From Mesostigma viride (lineage: Eukaryota > Streptophyta > Mesostigmatophyceae > Mesostigmatales > Mesostigmataceae): a stretch of DNA of 64,000 bases. The number at the start of each line of letters is the position of its first letter. The stretch's first letter is position 1. Of the stretch, positions 1 through 11,282 are shown piece after piece. The notes below the pieces were generated by a model. The model was not told where the DNA came from, ran no database searches, and worked only from the letters and a program-made list of their open reading frames with translations. Both the position numbers and the translations under genes were made by a program. The stretch lies in the NCBI GenBank assembly GCA_009746045.1, contig RPFO01000026.1:4594320-4658319 (forward strand), read 5' to 3'.

Positions 1-175
1 ATGCCTTGTGTTCCCATTCCCTCCTACCGCTCCACGTGACTCCACCTTATCTAGTCAGCCCTATCGAATCCACCCTGTCTGATTCACCCTATCTAATCCC
101 CTCGGTGCCCTCTTCTTCCCGTGTTGTCTCATCCTGTTTCACGGTCCCCCCCCTTGCGCTGGACTCCTCCCCCAG

Positions 176-1756
176 GACGTCAAGATGGAGGGGGAGGAGC
201 CAGGTGCCCTGCCGGATGCCGACGCGGACGCGGAGCCAGAACCCGAGGGGGAGGCAGATGGGGGGGCGGCAGAGGCCCTCCCTGGCACCAAGTCCGCGCC
301 CACCCCCCGGGCCGAGGACGAGGACGATGAAATGGTGGAGGCGGGGGCGGGAGAGGGGGCCCCTGGGGGCGAATCGGTGGCGGCGCCCGCACGCGTGAAA
401 CTGGAGCCTTCTTCAGAGGTCAAGGTGGGGGCTGCTTATTGCGACATGTGGCACATCGTACCTAATCTATGGTGGCATGGGATGGGGATTGTGGCATGCG
501 GCACGCCAAGTCTAATGTTTGGTGGCATGGGATGCGTATCGTGGCATGTCGGAGAACAAGGTAGGAGGCAGCAGGTAGGGTGGCATGGGACGCTGCCCTG
601 AGGCATTCTGCGGAGCCATCTCGTGCCTGGTGTAGGGGGGGGAAGCGTCTTTTTGGGGCGGGGTGCTTCTTTTGGTATGTGATGCCATGGACTCAAGTTT
701 TCATCCTGTGGCATGTCATGCGTGTTGTGGTATGGGACGTCATCTTGTGGCCTGTCATGCTTGTTGCGGTATGGGCGTCTTATTTAAGATTGTGGTATGG
801 GCATGGGTTGCTGATTGCGGCCCCATGGGAAGGATTGTGGCATTTGGTATGAATATGAGAGCTTTAGTTTTGTTTCAGTTTTTATTAGAGGCTTGCCTCA
901 TTCTGTATCAGGGGTCAAAGATGCCTTTCTGGTACCCCACGATGCACGCGCGACACCTAATCGAGTTCCATAATTAGACATGTATTGTATCTCTTTCCCA
1001 TTCCTTGCTTGTCTTCACCTAGGCAGGTACATCACATAATATGTTTGACGTCCCCCGTCCCATTTCCACTATGCTCACGTGACGAAATCTAGGTGTAAAT
1101 TAATTTAAATTTCCACCATGTAACCCATTTCTATGATCCATGTAACCCATTTCCATTACGCAACCCATGCCCATTATCTACAGGTGGCGCCAGACAGCCC
1201 GACGCGCTCAGGCCCCGGCACCACCGCCGTCAAGCCGCAAGAAAAAGACGACTCCAGCGGTGGAGACGGCGATGACGAGACCACACAAACCGGCCCAGGC
1301 ACAGGCACCGCCGGCCCACTTGCAACAGCGCCCAGAACCAAGCCCGAAACTGCCAGCTCCGGGCCCTCCCACGCTAATTCTGTCGGCAAGGGCGGAGCAG
1401 CGGCAGGAATTAGTGACAACGGCCCTGCTGTGGCGGTCAAGCTGGAGAGCCAGGGTGCGGGCGTTTCGCCTGACGTCCCTGGTGGGGGGGACCGCCGGGC
1501 GGTGAAGATAGATTCGGGGGATATCCGATCATCGCCGTCACCAGCTGGTGGGGAGGTGGGGGGGGGAGCAGGGGGTGGGCCAACCTCGGCAGGAGCAGAG
1601 GGTGAGGAGTTGTCGAGTGAGGGGGGGGAGGCTTCTGGGGAGCCTTGTCGAGTGGGTGTGCTGGCGTCAGGGACAGATCGGGCAGACCGGGAGGGCGAGG
1701 GAGCGGGGGGGGATGGGGGGGACATGGTTGGTGATGTGCCACGAGGGCCGAGCTAA
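176..1756 (+). CDS. 3' exons of an acidic protein with SUMO-acceptor-like motifs (5' partial)
   Basis: Two exons are proposed: 176-424 and 1184-1756. The first follows a pyrimidine-rich tract and an AG at 174-175. It ends AAG before GTGGGG at 425, and the second follows CTACAG at 1178-1183. Both junctions are phase 0, so the frame runs through to TAA at 1754-1756. An alternative donor at 419 keeps the same frame. The encoded tail is rich in Glu, Asp, Gly, Ala and Pro with no folded domain. It has psi-K-x-E-type motifs: VKME at the exon start, VKLE near 397, VKLE near 1438 and a related VKID near 1502. Such motifs are typical SUMO acceptor sites, so a nuclear regulator is possible, but the function is unknown. 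Upstream exons lie outside the window; 1-175 reads as intron. Confidence 0.5.
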
Positions 1757-2200
1757 TTTTTTTTTCCGGGAAGGGCGGGGGAGAGATGTTCCAGCCATCA
1801 TCAAGTGAGGCATTGGCCTTGATCCCAGCTGTTTAGTGCGCGGGACATTTTGTACCAGACGCTTAGCTTACGATAGACTGTGGCAGGACTGGGATCAGTT
1901 GTTCATGATGGCACGTGACTCGTTTTCTGCCGGTACGCGACCGACGTTGCTGGTGATTCAGTTGTGAAGCTCACACGACATGCGTCCAGGAAAAGTTGTC
2001 TCACATAACACAGCAGCCGCTTTTTTTTTTGGAGTAGGTGGGGTGAGGATGGAGTGGCAGATGGCAAGTTTACAGTGCGATTTGTGATCGGTTCCAAGTG
2101 AGATGTTCGGATCAGAGACCAGCGGGGGCCTCATCTGGGGAGGAGCTGGACCATCAGAAGCTCGAGCTCAGTGCCCTTGTACTTGGTTGCCGTGCGTCAG
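1757..2200. other. 3' untranslated / intergenic stretch
   Basis: No coding potential is visible after the TAA at 1754-1756. The stretch is mixed-composition DNA with short T runs near 1758 and 2022. It probably holds the 3' UTR of the preceding gene, but I cannot place a poly(A) signal with confidence. Confidence 0.4.
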
Positions 2201-2490
2201 GGCATGTCACGGAGTAGTACATATGCTTATCTCATCATGATAACACTGTACTTACCAGGTTCCCTTGGAGTCTGAATCCCTTGGAGAATCGGAGGTGGAT
2301 ATGGCGCGTCGCCAAAATAACAGTGGAAGGTGGCTTGTGATTGTCGTTTGAGACGGGTAAGTAAGGAAGTCCTTGCGTGTCATGCGCAAGGGCATGCCAC
2401 GGAGTACTATGCTAATCTCATTATTAATAATTACACGAAAGTCACAAATATCGTCTAGGCATCATGCCCCAACCTTGTAGTCACTGAAAA
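2200..2490 (+). repeat. Dispersed short repeat, two partial copies
   Basis: A motif around GGGCATG(C/T)CACGGAGTA followed by TATCTCAT or TAATCTCAT occurs near 2204-2255, again at 2368-2490, and a third time at 3002-3130 (separate entry). The two longer copies share about 120 bp, including ATTACAC(A/G)AAAGT and CAAATATCGTCT. It resembles a SINE or a non-autonomous element; no ends or target duplication could be fixed. Confidence 0.45.
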
Positions 2491-2663
2491 TAAAAACGTA
2501 TAACATGACTCCGTTGGGAGATCATGTAGCACGTATTCCCTTGCTGGATGGATGGAGGTGGGCGAAGTTACTAGAGGGGGATCACTACTTTTACATAGTC
2601 CCTAGGCCATCTCCCCATGTCGCCCCGTGCGAGCATTATCGGGATGCATGATCCATAATTATA

Positions 2664-2822
2664 CAAGAAGGGCTCTGCTGCTGACCCCAGTAACTATCGG
2701 GGTGTCTGCCTCCAGAGCGCCGCGCTGAAGGTCTTCAAGCGCATGATGCTGCACAGCCTCCGCGCCGCGCTGGACCCACACCTGGGTGAGTCTCAGATGG
2801 GTTTTCGCCGTGGTCGTAACAC
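2664..2822 (+). pseudogene. LINE reverse transcriptase fragment
   Basis: The translation reads YKKGSAADPSNYRGVCLQS and continues to GFRRGRNT, which is the RT region between fingers motifs 1 and 2. It is nearly identical in DNA to 10,570-10,745 in the larger LINE copy. Both ends are cut off, so this is a dead fragment. Confidence 0.75.
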
Positions 2823-2839
2823 TTTACCCTAGGGTAAAG

Positions 2840-3730
2840 TCGTCGGTATGAAAAGGTGAAGGGAGTCTTCTCGAGCCGCTTGCGGCGTCTGAGAAACGAA
2901 ATCTTGTCCGATGGGCTCTTAAAGACGGATGAGAAGAAGCGGGGGCGCCCCTGCCTTACCCCGCGTGCGGGGAAGGCGGTGGGCGACCAGCTTAAGTAAG
3001 TAAGTACTTGCGTGTCATGCATGCGCAAAGGCATGCCATGGAGTACTATGCTAATCTCATTAGAAAAAATAATTACACAAAAGTTTAAACAAATATCGTC
3101 TGCATCATTCCCCAACCATTAAGCACTAGATGGGGATGTAATCCTCATCGATCCGAGCTGTCATCTACTGTAATTATGGCAGAAGAGGCGGTAGTGTAGC
3201 GGCTATGCTCAGGGCCAATAACCTCGCGACCAGCTTAATCTCATGCACCCAGAAGGCCCATGCGATCAAGGATTTTGCTCTCAAACGCACGTGCAAGCTT
3301 CTCGGAATTCTCACCTTCCTCCATGTCGAAGTTCTTGAGGACGGCGTTAAGGCTGCGCTTGGCGCCGCTCGGCCTCCTCGCGGAGGTCGAGCTTCTTCTG
3401 CTGGAGCTGTGCTGCGCAACGGCGGAGGTGGTGGAGGCGGTGTGTTGCATGCCGGCTTAAGCATGTCCGCCCAGGTCTGCCGGGTGGGAGGAGCAGCGCC
3501 AGCCGGGCCAGCGAGGGCTGGCTTGGCGGCAATGTCCTTGACCGCCTGGGCGGTGAGGCCTGCGGTGTTTTGCAGGACCTCCGGATGGCGATGGCGTTGT
3601 CCTTGAGGCGCTGGTCGATGTTGCGGAGCTGGGCGGTGATGGCGTCGGAGGTGGGGGTGGTGGCGGTGGAGGAGGCGAGGAGGGTGGAGGCCAAGTGTCG
3701 TTTACATTCCCACCGCCTTGCACTGGGAAG
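2840..3730 (-). pseudogene. LINE ORF1-like fragment, broken
   Basis: On the minus strand, pieces in several frames match the ORF1 copy at 17.5-18.8 kb in order. They are a segment with ITAQLRNIDQRLKDNA, then AAQLQQKKLDLREEAERR, then a nucleic-acid-binding (RRM-like) start SLNAVLKNFDMEEGE, then PRTRGKAGAPPLL. ORF1 of L1-type LINEs is an RNA chaperone that packages the element RNA. This copy has frameshifts and is interrupted by the short dispersed repeat at 3002-3130, so it is not functional. Confidence 0.6.
3002..3130 (+). repeat. Dispersed short repeat, third copy
   Basis: Matches 2368-2490 over about 120 bp (GTGTCATG, GGCATGCCATGGAGTACTA, AATAATTACACAAAAGT, CAAATATCGTCTGCATCAT). It sits inside the LINE ORF1 remnant and begins after a short TAAG-type repeat. 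Confidence 0.55.
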
Positions 3731-3769
3731 TAGCTTAGAATGTATTAAAAGCCATATCCCCTTCTCTGG

Positions 3770-3960
3770 GATTAAAAAATTAAAATTAAATTATATAACA
3801 TGCCTGATCGTTGGGAGATCATGTAGCACATATTCCTTGATGGATGGGTGGAGTGGAGGAAGCCGCGTAATGGAACTAACCTAACGGCTCTAAGCTATCT
3901 AATCTAGAAAATCCTCTGGGATTATATTAAATTAAATTAAATTAAACTAGAGTAACCCGC
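3770..3960 (-). repeat. LINE 3' end with (TTTAA)n tail, minus orientation
   Basis: Carries, in reverse complement, the family 3'-end signature: TCACGCGGCTTCCTCCA-like, then ATGTGCTACATGATCTCCC, then CATG...TTATAATTTAATTT. The same signature ends the large LINE near 15,300-15,420. This is a 5'-truncated copy with little more than the tail. Confidence 0.6.
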
Positions 3961-4022
3961 TGGCTCCGCCCAGCCCAAAACAGGGTCCTTTTTAATTCTT
4001 GGCAGTACGTACTTCGCCCCGC

Positions 4023-4130
4023 TGCCTGCAGCCCGCTGCCCGCTGCCCGCTGCCCGCTGCCCGCTGCCCGCTGCCCGCTGCCCGCTGCCCGCTGCCCGCT
4101 GCCCGCTGCCCGCTGCCCGCTGCCCGCTGC
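4023..4130. repeat. Heptanucleotide tandem repeat (CCCGCTG)n
   Basis: About fifteen head-to-tail copies of a 7-bp unit, CCCGCTG, lie between 4023 and 4130. A GC-rich self-complementary patch follows to about 4250, with CGCTTCGCTCGCTGG and GCGCGCTGCGCGC. Confidence 0.9.
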
Positions 4131-4359
4131 ACGCTGGATTAGTACGGTGGTCGCTTCGCTCGCGGATTGGTGCGGATTCGCTCGCCGCGCGCTGCGCGCA
4201 GGTCGCTGGCGCGGCCGCTCGCTTCGCTCGCTGGGCGCTTCGCGCGGATTGGTGGTCAGTGATTCCGGTTCTTTTGGATTGGCTTAATACTCCGCGATGC
4301 CCTGGATAGTGCGGGATGACTACTACATTGCGAAATTAATAAATAGGATTAAATTAAAG

Positions 4360-4640
4360 TAAAGTAAAGTAAATTCTAGAACATGCCTCCGTTGGGAGAT
4401 CATGTAGCACATATGTGTAGATCATGTAGAACATATGTGTCCTCTGGGATATGTGCTACATTTACTCCCAACGGAGTTATATATTGATTAATTAACTAAT
4501 TAGGAACATTAATTAATTAATTAATTAATTAATTATTTATTTAATTAATTAGAGATCGTGCTCCCGTTGGGGAGTCACGGAGCATTAACCCCGATGGATG
4601 GATGGATGGATGGATGGATGGGTGCAAACAGTCCTAGGTA
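4360..4640 (-). repeat. LINE 3' tails and AT-rich tail repeats
   Basis: Several tail signatures stand side by side. They include CTCCGTTGGGAGATCATG near 4387, a reverse-oriented ACTCCCAACGGAG near 4456, an (AATT)n run at about 4480-4550, and CTCCCGTTGGGGAGTCACG near 4561 followed by (GGAT)n at 4593-4620. They look like repeated 5'-truncated LINE insertions near one site. Confidence 0.5.
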
Positions 4641-4734
4641 CCGGTCTAGTAATCTATCTACATCATCAGCTACCTACAACATCTATCTAACAGCATCAGT
4701 TCTAACTACAACATCTATCGAGACAGCCTCACGC

Positions 4735-6420
4735 TGCCCTAGGCCGGGGAGCTGTCTGGCTTGCCTCCCGCGGGTTTGCACGCGCGGGCGCCCCCAAGCG
4801 GCTTCCCCACACGGGGGGGCTCGTTGTCCTCTATGATTTGGGCCCACTTGGCCTTGTCCATCATCTTCTTCCAAATCACGGAGAGGCCTAGGCCCCCCGG
4901 CATGTCCTCTACTAGCTGTTCTTTGAAGGTGCGGGCCTGGCGGCGTCTAACATCACGGGGCCCGGCCCACGTCAGTGAGGCGCCAGGCTGAGCTCGTCCG
5001 CAGTCCCGCGGGGGGGCCCGACGTGAGGTGTCTACCTGGTTGGTGCGAGCTAGGTGCCCAACGAGCTGCAGGCGCCGCTGCTTAATGGTGCTGCATGGTG
5101 ATATATGGCATGCCCTGGTACAGGTCCTCATTGCGGACATGAGCAGCATATCCTATACTCTGAAAATGGAGTGCAGCATGTTGGTGACCGTGCCGTCCAG
5201 CTTGCGGGCCAGGTCGGCGGTGAGGGTCCACGTCTCGGCCCCATGCGTGAGAACAGGCCGGAAGGACTAGGACCTTCAGCAGGTCCTGTTTCTCGATCTT
5301 GCCCAGGGGCTTGCGCCACAGGGCCCGGTACTGGCGTGAAGCGTGCCAGGCGAGGGAGATGCGATGGTCCACATCAACCTCGCAGCTGGGGAGCGGGCTG
5401 CCCAGCAGCTAGTGACGCGGTCCCGATACAGGACTCGAGAGCCGGCCGTCGAGGAGATAGAGGGGTGGCGGTGAGTGGGTGAGCCCAACCGCCAGGGCCT
5501 CCGTCTGTCTTCTTGCTGACCTCAAGCCCCACTGCACGGGCCTCGATAGCCAGGCAGTCTAGCCATGTCTGCACGTGTCCAGATCCTATATGAGCTCGAA
5601 GAGATTTCTGTGTCCGCTCCGGGCCATGCCAGAATATTTGTTAGCAACCTGCACCCCTGGTTCCCTACCCACGATGCGGGCAAATCGCTTGCAAGCGCGC
5701 CTGAATCATTACGTATTCGACAACAATAATGAACAGGTAGGGCGACAGCACGCAGCCCTGCCACACACCCTTCTGTAAAGGGCATGGTGGCGTGTCCCGT
5801 AAGAAGTGCGCACCGAAGTGGTGGACCCTTCATACAGGTAATTGCGGATGACAGCAATATAAGGGGGCGGGGGATCCGGAACAGCTCGAGGATGTCCCAA
5901 AGCGCACTGCCAGAAAACCGAATCGAAGGCTTTGATGAAGTCCACCAGCACAAGGTGCAAAGGGGACTCACCAGGCTGAAGGCGTTGCAGTTCCTCCACC
6001 AGTCGGCGAGTAGCGAAGAGCCCCTGTACTGTGTTGCGACCTGAACGAAAGCCGTGCTGAGTCTCGCTGAGGTGACCGTCCAGGGCCGTACGCAGGCGGT
6101 TCAGGATGAGCCGCATATAAGAAGCTTGCATGAGGGGGGCGCTTTGAATGCACACCCCTCCGTGTAGTTGCCGGGGTCGGCTGGCGACCCCTTGTTCTTG
6201 TACAGCATCGTGCGAAAACTGTGTTGCCAGGCTGATGGAGGTGGTACGTTGCGACGACAGCAGAAGGCGGTTGCAGATGTTCCGGAAGAGCAGTGCTCAT
6301 ACAGTAACACCGGTGTCCTCGAATTCGGCTGCAAGTTTCACAATTAACTGCGGCAGGAATCTCGTCGGAGCCTGTGGCTGCGTCATATACCGCAGGCGCT
6401 GGACCGCCTCCGTGACCTCA
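4735..6420 (-). pseudogene. LINE ORF2 remnant: reverse transcriptase to C-terminus
   Basis: Read on the minus strand from 6420 down, the order is typical LINE ORF2: NEVTEAVQRLR, then MLYKNKGSPADPGNY, then GFRSGRNTVQGLF, then VDFIKAFDSVFW (RT motif A with catalytic Asp), then LDCLAIEARAVGLEVS. Lower down are RISLAWHASRQYRALW and the C-terminal RRLQLVGHLART with WKKMMDKAKWAQII. RT copies element RNA at the nicked target. The parts are in different frames and the YADD box is not recognisable, so the copy is dead. It has no upstream endonuclease and begins beside another LINE tail at 6420-6500. Confidence 0.7.
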
Positions 6421-6529
6421 TTAATTAGGAACATAACTCCGTTGGGAGTATCTGTACATAGCACATAGCCCTTGAGAAGGGGCATATGGCCTCTAATACA
6501 TTCTACTGAGCTACTTCCTGACGTGACAC

Positions 6530-7140
6530 GGGTGGGAATGTAAACAACACTTGCTCTAGGTGCACTAGGGCACAGGTCTGCACCACCCAGAGTCTCGGGC
6601 AACTCCCAGCTAAGGGGAGCCTGTCATAGGTGGGAAAGATCATCATGGCTGTACAAGAGCTAGGGCATGGCTTCTCGACAGAGAGCATCGATCTCTCCTC
6701 TGCATAGGCATAGCATGGCTAAATTATTCTAAGTGCAACATCCATGGGGGTCCCATTATAGGCATGGCGTGGCTAAATTCGGAAGGCATCATCCACGGGG
6801 GTCATTATGGGCGCACATGCACGCGTGATCTCCGATTAGGCGCGAAAATATGCCGAGCTATGGCCGGCTGCCGAGAATGCTCATGACTTTCGACTCAGGC
6901 CATGAAATTTAGCCGGGTTTGTTGCATTCGACTCGTCTTTTGATGACGAACCTGCTGCATGGTATAATTTCCTGCAGCTATATCGTCCCCGATTTCGTAC
7001 CTTCTCGGCCTCGGCCTGCCCAGCAGATATCGCTATTTTCGACTCGATATGGCGGCATTCCCTTCGTGAATAGTGCTCACGCCTGCGCCCCCCGCCCCAG
7101 CATTCGACATCTTCCCGGGAAGTAGCTATGGTAGCCGTCT
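6530..7140. other. No recognisable gene
   Basis: Between the LINE tail (about 6420-6500) and the ORF1 region I see no supported coding region. Two near-repeats occur: GGCATAGCATGGCTAAATT at about 6709 and a similar stretch at 6760. The latter part may be the 5' UTR of the LINE that starts next. Confidence 0.4.
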
Positions 7141-7159
7141 TCCCGGGCCCGGCGTAGCT

Positions 7160-8206
7160 ATGGAGGCCCCAACAACACCTGCCGCCCCAGAAACCCGCTC
7201 GCTGGACGACGTTCTTGCCGCAGCCAGCCCTTTAATTAGCCGGCATCGCTCCCGCCGCTCCCAAGAAGCCGCGTACCACGGAAGCCTCACTAATTCGGAA
7301 GTCACTCCCATGGCCGCCGAGGCTACCCCCACGCCTGCAACCCCACCGCCCTCACCGTCTGATTTAACCAAATATACGAGCCTCGGAACCCGCCTGGAAC
7401 CGGCCGACTTTGCGGCATTTTTCACCATGCCGGTCGCCGACGTGCTCAGCAAATCCTCAAAATTCGATACGACGCCGACGACATCATCCGCGCCACCCCA
7501 ACACCGGCGCAGCTGTGCCTGACGGCCCCGCGGAGTGGCTGAAATGGGAAGACGACCAGCAAGGCACCTCCTGCCTCTTAACATGCTGCCCCGAACTCTG
7601 CAAACCGCTGGCGACCATTGCGGCTGCATCCGACACCTCGGCGGATGCCGACACCGCCACTGCCGGCGCAGCCGACCCCACTGACCTGCTGGCCGGATCA
7701 CCTCTGAGCTCAAGTCTGTGCAAGGTGCGCTCAAGTCTTTGGCTGCTGACTCTGCTGTCACCCAAGCCACATTGCTGGAATTAAAGGCGGCCATGGCCAC
7801 CCCCCCCCCCAAGCGGGTCACGTTCGCGGACGCGGCGGGGAAGAACCTGGATGCCATAGTCGCCCAGGCGGCTAAGTCGGCTGCCACCGCAGTCGCGTCA
7901 CAGAATGTGGCTCAGCTCAGACAACGCAATATCATTCTCAAGAATGTTGAGAAGGGCAAGCATGACACCGCACAAGCACTTACCGAGGCCTTGCGGGGCC
8001 CCGCGTTCTTGGGGTTGCTGCAGCTGTGCGATCACGTGACCATTGATAGGGCCATCCGCCTGCCAGGCCCAGCTGGCCTGGTCCTGGTCACCATGGCCAC
8101 CGTGAACGACCAGAAACGGGTGATGGGAGCCCGTCGTCTGCTCAAGGGCCACCCCATCAGCATGGATGAAGACTACACCCCGGCACAGCTGGCGGCGAAG
8201 TGCTGA
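7160..8206 (+). pseudogene. LINE ORF1 (RRM-like nucleic-acid-binding protein), frameshifted
   Basis: The N-terminal half, from about 7160, is Ala/Pro/Thr-rich and changes frame near 7520-7720. The second half is open from 7718 to TGA at 8206. It has an Ala-rich helical stretch, then RQRNIILKNVEKGKHDT starting an RRM-like fold, a basic loop DQKRVMGARRLLKGHPI and the ending DEDYTPAQLAAKC. The MDEDYTPAQ segment matches ORF1 ends at 16.4 kb (DDDLTPAQQQ) and 17.6 kb (DLTLAQQQ), a pattern known from L1-type ORF1. The role would be RNA binding for retrotransposition. This half could be translated, but the full ORF1 is broken. Confidence 0.6.
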
Positions 8207-8799
8207 AATAGCGAGAAGGTGGTGGTGGCACGAGGCGGGTACGTACCGGGGGGTAAGCGTGTGCAGCTGCGACTGTTGCCGGATGGTCGTTTTGGTGCTT
8301 ACAGTTGGTCTGCATGGATGGTGTCCGTGTAGACGCCGACAATGTGGAGTCTCGTGTACGTGGAGTCTCGTGGTGCGAAGCGTGCTGCCCCTGGTGGTTC
8401 CAGTAAGTAGACAACCCCAAGTAGTGCTCGTCGGCTCGCGGCTAACAGCTACTGTAGGCTTCGGGGACAGCTAACCTCTAAACAATCCCCCGTTCCACTC
8501 CCATGATCGAACTCACAGTCGACTGAGACTCATGCATGGTGGTGCCGGTATCTCACTAGAACGACAGCGGCTAGAACGACAGCTCTCAGCAGCAAGATTA
8601 GCAACGCCCAACGCATGCTAGATTTTCTACGCCTCTGCGTTGCGCAAGCATCCCCGAATACCCAGAGCAGGCGGCAGGCTCGCATCCTACGCCAGCAGGA
8701 CAAAATAAATGCGATGAAAAGCACTATTTCCTCCGCTTCCCTTTCCCCCCCCGTTCCACCCCCACCTCCACCCCCCGCCACATCCACCCCCATCCTCCA

Positions 8800-9610
8800 T
8801 CGCCGTGATCTCCCATGGTGGGCCAGCAGGCATCCTTGGCCCTCGCGACTTTTAACGCACGTACATTGCTAGCAGATGACGACCATAGCTACCGGGTAGA
8901 GGAGCTAGTCGCATTTTGCATTGCACATTGTGTATCTATTCTCGGTGTGCACGAGCACCGTCGCCATGTGCACCATTTGGCACGGTGAGCACTAACCGCC
9001 TTGCAGGTGGCTGGCGGTTTTATTTCGCTGGCAGCGGCACACCAGGCCAAGGCATGGTGTTGGTCTTTTGTGCTCGCCGCTATCAGTTGCTAGCCTCAGC
9101 ACGCTGAAGTTTCTCACCCCACGCCTTATGGTAGCACATTTCACCTCCGTCGAGGGGCAGTCTAAGCACCACCTCACGGTGGGGGTGGGCTACGCACCCC
9201 ATAGTGGTCTACCTCAGTCGGAACGCCAGGAGTTCTTCGATTCCTTGCATAGCCTTGAGGGGGTCACTCCGGCCCGCCACTTTTTGGTTATGCTGCTCGA
9301 CGCCAATGCCACGCTCCCCGTGGGCACTGCTGGCAGTCGCTTTGCGCCTGCTGACACTGCTGCTAACGACAACACTCCCCTGTTTTCTGCCTTTTTGCGG
9401 GATAGCGGGATGGTTGCTGTCAACTGCCACTTCCAACGTCCCTCACAGGACTTGGTCACTGACTTTCCGTGGTCCTAACGGCCGACAGGCCTAGCTGTCT
9501 GGACTACGTGGTGGTTACTACGGCAGCCTAGGTGCACCTCGGTTCTGGACACCCGAGTGTTTGACACGCCCACGGGTGTGCTCTGACCACCGGTTGGTGC
9601 GCGCGACCAT
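8800..9610 (+). pseudogene. LINE ORF2, AP-endonuclease domain, frameshifted
   Basis: Three frames together give an exonuclease-endonuclease-phosphatase domain. TFNARTLLADDD and VSILGVHEHRRH (the N-terminal Asn and Glu motifs) lie at 8849-8970. YAPHSGLPQSERQEFFDSL and FLVMLLDANATLP (the Asp-x-Asn motif) lie at 9196-9320. LDYVVV and CSDHRLVRATIRL (the terminal Ser-Asp-His motif) lie at 9495-9620. The enzyme nicks target DNA to prime reverse transcription. At least two frame breaks make it inactive as written. Confidence 0.65.
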
Positions 9611-10085
9611 TCGGCTCCGGTTCCACGTCCCCGCGCGCCGCGCCGCAGTGGTCCGCCCTGACTGGTCTGCTCTACGCCCGGTCCGGGGAGATCCTGAGGA
9701 CTGGACGGACGCCGAGCACGAGCGGATCAACCGGTGCCGACGGGAGTACCTGTCGGCCCTGGGCGCCCGGGCGGACGTCGACGAGCTGGACAAGGGTGCC
9801 CCCAACGCCGCCATTTTTGCGGGCTTTGCGGCCCGTGCCCCGTTGCTGGCGGCCCGGCACCTGCCGGTCATGCCCCGGCCGCCGCCGCCCCGGCCCGCTC
9901 TACCGCCAGGACCCCAAGGTCTTGGCCGCCCGGCACCACCTCAAGCGTAACCGGGACCCGCTGCAGAAACCATTGCTCAAGGGCCGCCCTTGTGGAGGCC
10001 TACGAGCAAGCTCAGGACGCGGAGGCGGCCCAGTGCATCGCGGATGCCAAGCTAGGCCTGCCAGGCTCGCAACCAGGGCAAGGAC

Positions 10086-11282
10086 ATGTGGTACCACCTC
10101 GACCGGATCGGCGGCCGGCGGGAGCGCACCCCGGTGGAGCATACGGGGGACGGCACGGCGCCGGTCAGCCTTGACCGCTGGTTGGCCCACAATGTTTCCT
10201 TGACCGGTGGGGCTCGCGCCCCCCCCCCGCCGCTTCACCCCGAGACGGCCGCCCGCCTCGGGGTCGCCGGACCCCCGCCGCCGCCAGCGCCCCCCTCCTC
10301 GGCCGCGGACTACCAAGTCCCCGCCTTGCAGGTCCGAGGGCTGCCTTGCCACTCGGACGACGTCGTCCCCCCCTTCACTTTGAAGGAATGGGACGGCGCC
10401 CTTGCTCGGGCCTGCGGTACGATGCGGCGGTCCGGTGCCGACCACCTTTCTGTTGAGCTGCTGAAGACCCCTGATCCGGCGGTTAGGGATCTTCTGCTGG
10501 CGTTCTGCAACCGTGTCCTGCTCTCTGACGAGCCTCCGCCTGCTGAGTGGCAGACGGCCATCCGCGTCATGCTGTACAAGAAGGGCTCTGCTGCTGACCC
10601 CGGCAACTACCGGGGTGTCTGCCTCTAGAGCGCCGCGCTGAAGGTCTTCATGCGCATGATGCTGCACAGGCTCCGCGCCGCGCTGGACCCGTGGACATGC
10701 ACCTGGGTGAGTCTCAGATGGGTTTCCGTCGTGGTCGTAACACTGTCATGGCTGTGTTTGTCGCGCGCCGGTTGATGGAGGAGGTGCGTCGCCTTCCCCC
10801 GGACAGTTTGCCGCTGGTCTTCATTTTTGTTGACTATATCAAGGCCTTTGACACGGTTCTCTGGGAGGCTCTTTGGGCCATCCTCGCTCTGCATCGGGTT
10901 CCGCCTGCGTTTATTGCTGCCATTCGCCGACTGTATGAGGGCTCACAGGCAGTATAGTGCGGACTGCGGAAGGCACCACTCCACCATTCCTCCTTCACCA
11001 CGGGGTGTGGCAAGGTTGTGTCCTGTCCCCATACCTGTTTGAATTATTGTCGTGGATCACGTCATGCGCCGGGCACGTGCGCGCTTTACTGCTCTGAAGG
11101 GGTTCGAGCCAGGCTTGGACATCCTAATAACGTGAACTGAAAGAGCACGGCGGGGTTAGACCTGGTTACCGCCTTGCCAACCTGATTTATGCGGATGACA
11201 CCACCCTCATCGAGAGCCCCGAGCACATTCAGACCTGGCTGGACTGTCTGGGCCTGGAGGCGCGGGCGGTGGGGTTGGAGAT
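10086..11282 (+). pseudogene. LINE ORF2, reverse transcriptase with nonsense codon
   Basis: RT motifs in order: FTLKEWDGALARACG, VMLYKKGSAADPGNYRGVCL, then TAG at 10,626-10,628 where the sister fragment at 2.7 kb has CAG (Gln). Then come GFRRGRNTVMAVF, VDYIKAFDTVLW (motif A Asp) and, after a frame change, LIYADDTTLIE near 11,186 (motif C, catalytic YADD). The reading continues to LGLEARAVGLEI at 11,282, where the hAT-like element begins. The stop plus frameshifts make this a pseudogene. Confidence 0.75.

Noticed and set aside
6-398. Open frames overlapping the first exon in other phases and on the minus strand.
   Set aside because: GC-rich shadow frames; only the phase used here joins the 1184-1756 exon in frame.
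7126-7887. Minus-strand 253-codon frame opposite the LINE ORF1.
   Set aside because: The plus strand shows ORF1 homology to other copies; the antisense frame has no recognisable features.
11098-11115. GGTTCGAGCC resembling a tRNA B box.
   Set aside because: It lies in the LINE RT coding sequence and no A box or cloverleaf can be formed around it.
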